Source: Devosia crocina
Lineage (GTDB): Bacteria > Pseudomonadota > Alphaproteobacteria > Rhizobiales > Devosiaceae
Assembly: GCF_900116545.1 (NCBI RefSeq)
Contig: NZ_FPCK01000001.1
Coordinates: 248,001 to 312,000 of the forward strand
DNA length: 64,000 bases
Direction of reading: 5' to 3'
How positions within the stretch are numbered: the stretch's first letter is position 1; the number at the start of each line of letters is the position of its first letter. Shown here in pieces: positions 62,209 to 64,000 of this stretch. Under the pieces are notes generated by a model, which did not search any database, was not told the origin of the DNA, and was given only the letters and a program-made list of their open reading frames with translations. The translations under genes were made by a program, and so were the position numbers.

Positions 62209-62859
62209 ATGAACTCACTTAATGGCTTTGGATTTGTCGCAATTTGGAATGGAATCGCGCCGGCTTACGAGGCGGATTTTAAAGAATGGCATGAGCAAGA
62301 GCACATGCCTGAACGACTGGCTATTCCTGGCTTCGAGGTAGGTATGCGCTGGCGCGCAGAACTTTCGCAGAGTGACTACTTCACACTATACCTGCTCGAA
62401 AGCCCCTCCGTTGCCTCGTCCGCGGCGTATGTGGAAAGACTAAACGCGCCTACTTCGTGGACGCGCAGAGTTACAGCGAGATTTACCGGAAACGCCCGCT
62501 GTGTTGGGCAGATCGTGTGGAGTTCCGGGGAACCATCATCCTCACGGATCGTCGCGGTCCAAATCAACAACGAGATTGTAGAGACAGGCTTAAAAGAGCA
62601 CTGCGAACGGATCATGGCCATACCAGGAGTGATCGGGTGCCACTACGGACGATCAGATACTGTCACCACAGCAATCTCCACAGTTGAGCGGCAGGGCCGC
62701 ACGGTGTCGGAGCCAGCGGGCATGGTTGTCATAGCGCTTGATGGAGATGAAGTTTCCGGCTTGGACAGCGAACATCTCACCGCCGCCTTGCCAAGCCAAC
62801 TCGCCCGCGAGGCTGTCTTTTTTCACCGGGAGTTGGTTATGCCGCGCGCTCTTAGTTGA
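62209..62859 (+). CDS. DUF4286-like (EthD/Dabb-fold) protein
   Basis: A 216-residue protein with the signature FVAIWNGIAPAYEADFKEWHEQEHMPERLAIPGFE, typical of a family of dimeric alpha-beta-barrel proteins next to degradation genes. It appears to be two related halves of about 105 residues each (the second half begins near RIVAVQINNEI). The start at 62209 has GGAG upstream; a start at 62137 adds 24 unrelated residues. The gene has lower GC than its neighbours, as expected of transferred DNA. A TRAP transporter gene follows. Confidence 0.75.
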   Translation: MNSLNGFGFVAIWNGIAPAYEADFKEWHEQEHMPERLAIPGFEVGMRWRAELSQSDYFTLYLLESPSVASSAAYVERLNAPTSWTRRVTARFTGNARCVGQIVWSSGEPSSSRIVAVQINNEIVETGLKEHCERIMAIPGVIGCHYGRSDTVTTAISTVERQGRTVSEPAGMVVIALDGDEVSGLDSEHLTAALPSQLAREAVFFHRELVMPRALS

Positions 62860-63019
62860 ACGACATCCCTTCACAATGCCTAATCTTCGTCCAACAACAT
62901 AAGCTCTACGCCCAATTTTTGGGCACAGCAGAACATCTTGTCTATTTTTTGAGAAACTTGGCTTGACACTATGCCCCTGAGAGAGGTTTTCTCGCCATGA
63001 TAATTCGAAAGGGGAACTC

Positions 63020-64000
63020 ATGAACCGTCATGGTTTGATTATTACCGCAGCTCTGTGTGCTGTGATTGCAGGTGCGCTGCCCGCTGCAGCGCAGCAGTTT
63101 ACGGCCCGTATCGGCCATTTGGAGTCCGAGCAGCAGCCGCGCCACAAGGGCTTGGTCATGGTCGCTGACCTCGTTAACGAACGCACTGATGGCAATGTGA
63201 AGTTCGAGCTCTTCCCGGCCGGTCAGCTTGGGCAGGCCCGTGAGATGAACGAGGGCACCCAACTCGGACTCATTGAAGGCACCGTGTCCCCGGCCGCCTT
63301 CCTGGCCGGTTTCAACCCGGCGGTTTCCATCCTCGACGTCCCCTTCCTCTATCCTGCCGATCGCGCTCAGTCGGACGAGATCCGTTCCGGTGCCTTTGGC
63401 GATGCAGTGCTGGCGAGCTTTGCGCCGCTCGGCCTCAAGGCCATCACCATCTGGCCCAATGGCCGCAAGTCGATGACCTCCAACGAAGAGATTGCAGCGC
63501 TGGAAAACTTCTCCGGCCAAAGCTTCCGCGTCATGGACAGCCAAGTGCTGATCGAGCAGTTCAACGCGGTGGGCGCGTCCGCAATCGCTCTGCCGTTCGG
63601 CGAACTCTACACTGCTCTGCAGACCGGCGTGGTCGACGGCCAGGAAAATGCCCTCGATACCATTGCCACCATGAAGTACCAGGAAGTGCAGGATTATCTG
63701 CTGATTTCCGAGCACGGCGCCAATGAAGACATCGTTATGTTCAACCAGGCGTGGTGGGATTCGCTGCCGCCAGAATATCAGGCGGTCATCGAAGACGCAT
63801 TTGACGAAGTCCGCCCGCAGGTGGAGGAACTCAAGGAAGCCGCCCAGGCCACGGCGCTTGAAGCCATCCGGGCCAGCGACATCACCATTAACGAGCTCGA
63901 CGAGGCTCAGCGCGCCGCATTCCGCGAAGCCATGTATGGCCCCTCGCGCGACGCCTACCTCGCCAATGCCGGTGACGCCGGCCAGGGCATCGTCGACGCC
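63020..64000 (+). CDS. TRAP transporter substrate-binding protein DctP (3' end cut by window)
   Basis: 327 codons are visible and the frame is open at the window edge. A signal peptide (MNRHGLIITAALCAVIAGAL, cut near AAAQQ) leads into the DctP fold: ARIGHLESEQQPRHKGLVM, FELFPAGQLGQAREMNEGTQLG, ILDVPFLYPADRA and TGVVDGQENALDTIATMK with the conserved Gln-Glu-Asn. It captures an organic acid for a TRAP importer; the DctQM genes should follow beyond the window. An AAAGGGG site lies before the ATG. The start is clear though the gene was cut. Confidence 0.93.
   Translation, partial: MNRHGLIITAALCAVIAGALPAAAQQFTARIGHLESEQQPRHKGLVMVADLVNERTDGNVKFELFPAGQLGQAREMNEGTQLGLIEGTVSPAAFLAGFNPAVSILDVPFLYPADRAQSDEIRSGAFGDAVLASFAPLGLKAITIWPNGRKSMTSNEEIAALENFSGQSFRVMDSQVLIEQFNAVGASAIALPFGELYTALQTGVVDGQENALDTIATMKYQEVQDYLLISEHGANEDIVMFNQAWWDSLPPEYQAVIEDAFDEVRPQVEELKEAAQATALEAIRASDITINELDEAQRAAFREAMYGPSRDAYLANAGDAGQGIVDA

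Noticed and set aside
61401..64000. Second copy of the tRNA-Met 3' end as an island att site
   Set aside because: No copy of CTCCGCTACCA was found up to the end of the window.

Overview
The window is high-GC DNA from an alphaproteobacterium of the order Hyphomicrobiales (Rhizobiales), and most likely a Devosia-like member. This is inferred from gene content: ctrA, chpT and sciP cell-cycle regulators, a DUF1134/EipA envelope protein, an IalB-family protein, the pairing of fliI-fliJ with ctrA, and an FlbD-type flagellar activator. No 16S rRNA or other taxonomic marker is present, so the genus is a guess.

Layout. 1-7.0 kb: the 3' part of a GH3 beta-glucosidase, a polyamine-type ABC importer (Tat-exported binding protein, fused double permease, ATPase) and a LysR regulator. 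7.0-8.2 kb: a gene-poor stretch with a decayed IS3-family transposase. 8.2-13.7 kb: serC (with a structured leader) and serA for serine synthesis, an EamA exporter and purA. 13.7-21.2 kb: an uncharacterised membrane protein, the thiamine importer thiBPQ behind a TPP riboswitch, a divergent thiamine pyrophosphokinase and an M20 amidohydrolase. 21.2-31.2 kb: rpoH, an RluD-type pseudouridine synthase, two membrane-anchored coiled-coil proteins, EipA, chpT, a CheY-like protein, an ECF sigma factor and ctrA. 31.6-49.2 kb: three flagellar clusters (fliI-fliJ; fliF-fliG-fliH-fliN-flbD-flhA; fliK-flgD) interleaved with a PRC-barrel protein, a GNAT protein, a zinc peptidase, a GST, sciP and an MFS transporter. 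49.4-61.3 kb: mnmA, an ECF sigma/VWA pair, a VOC dioxygenase, a TonB receptor, IalB, DUF2200 and a radical SAM/UdgX DNA-repair pair. 61.3-64 kb: a tRNA with anticodon CAT, an eroded segment with a nuclease fragment, a DUF4286-like gene and the start of a TRAP transporter binding protein.

How the parts connect. The cell-cycle phosphorelay (ChpT to CtrA, with SciP as CtrA inhibitor) and the flagellar genes it is known to control in relatives lie together. CtrA-like boxes (TTAA-N7-TTAAC, one mismatch each) sit exactly 75 bases before the fliI and fliF starts, and a near-perfect sigma-54 promoter precedes fliK. A perfect CtrA box on the minus strand at 34856-34871 precedes no annotated gene. It faces a compact locus with a 20-codon ORF, two hairpins and an intrinsic terminator, and this is the best candidate in the window for something undescribed. 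Other regulatory signals are an RirA-type iron operator before the TonB receptor, a cluster of four GANTC (CcrM) sites between ctrA and fliI, and two families of dispersed intergenic palindromic repeats, one of which lies inside the thiamine operon.
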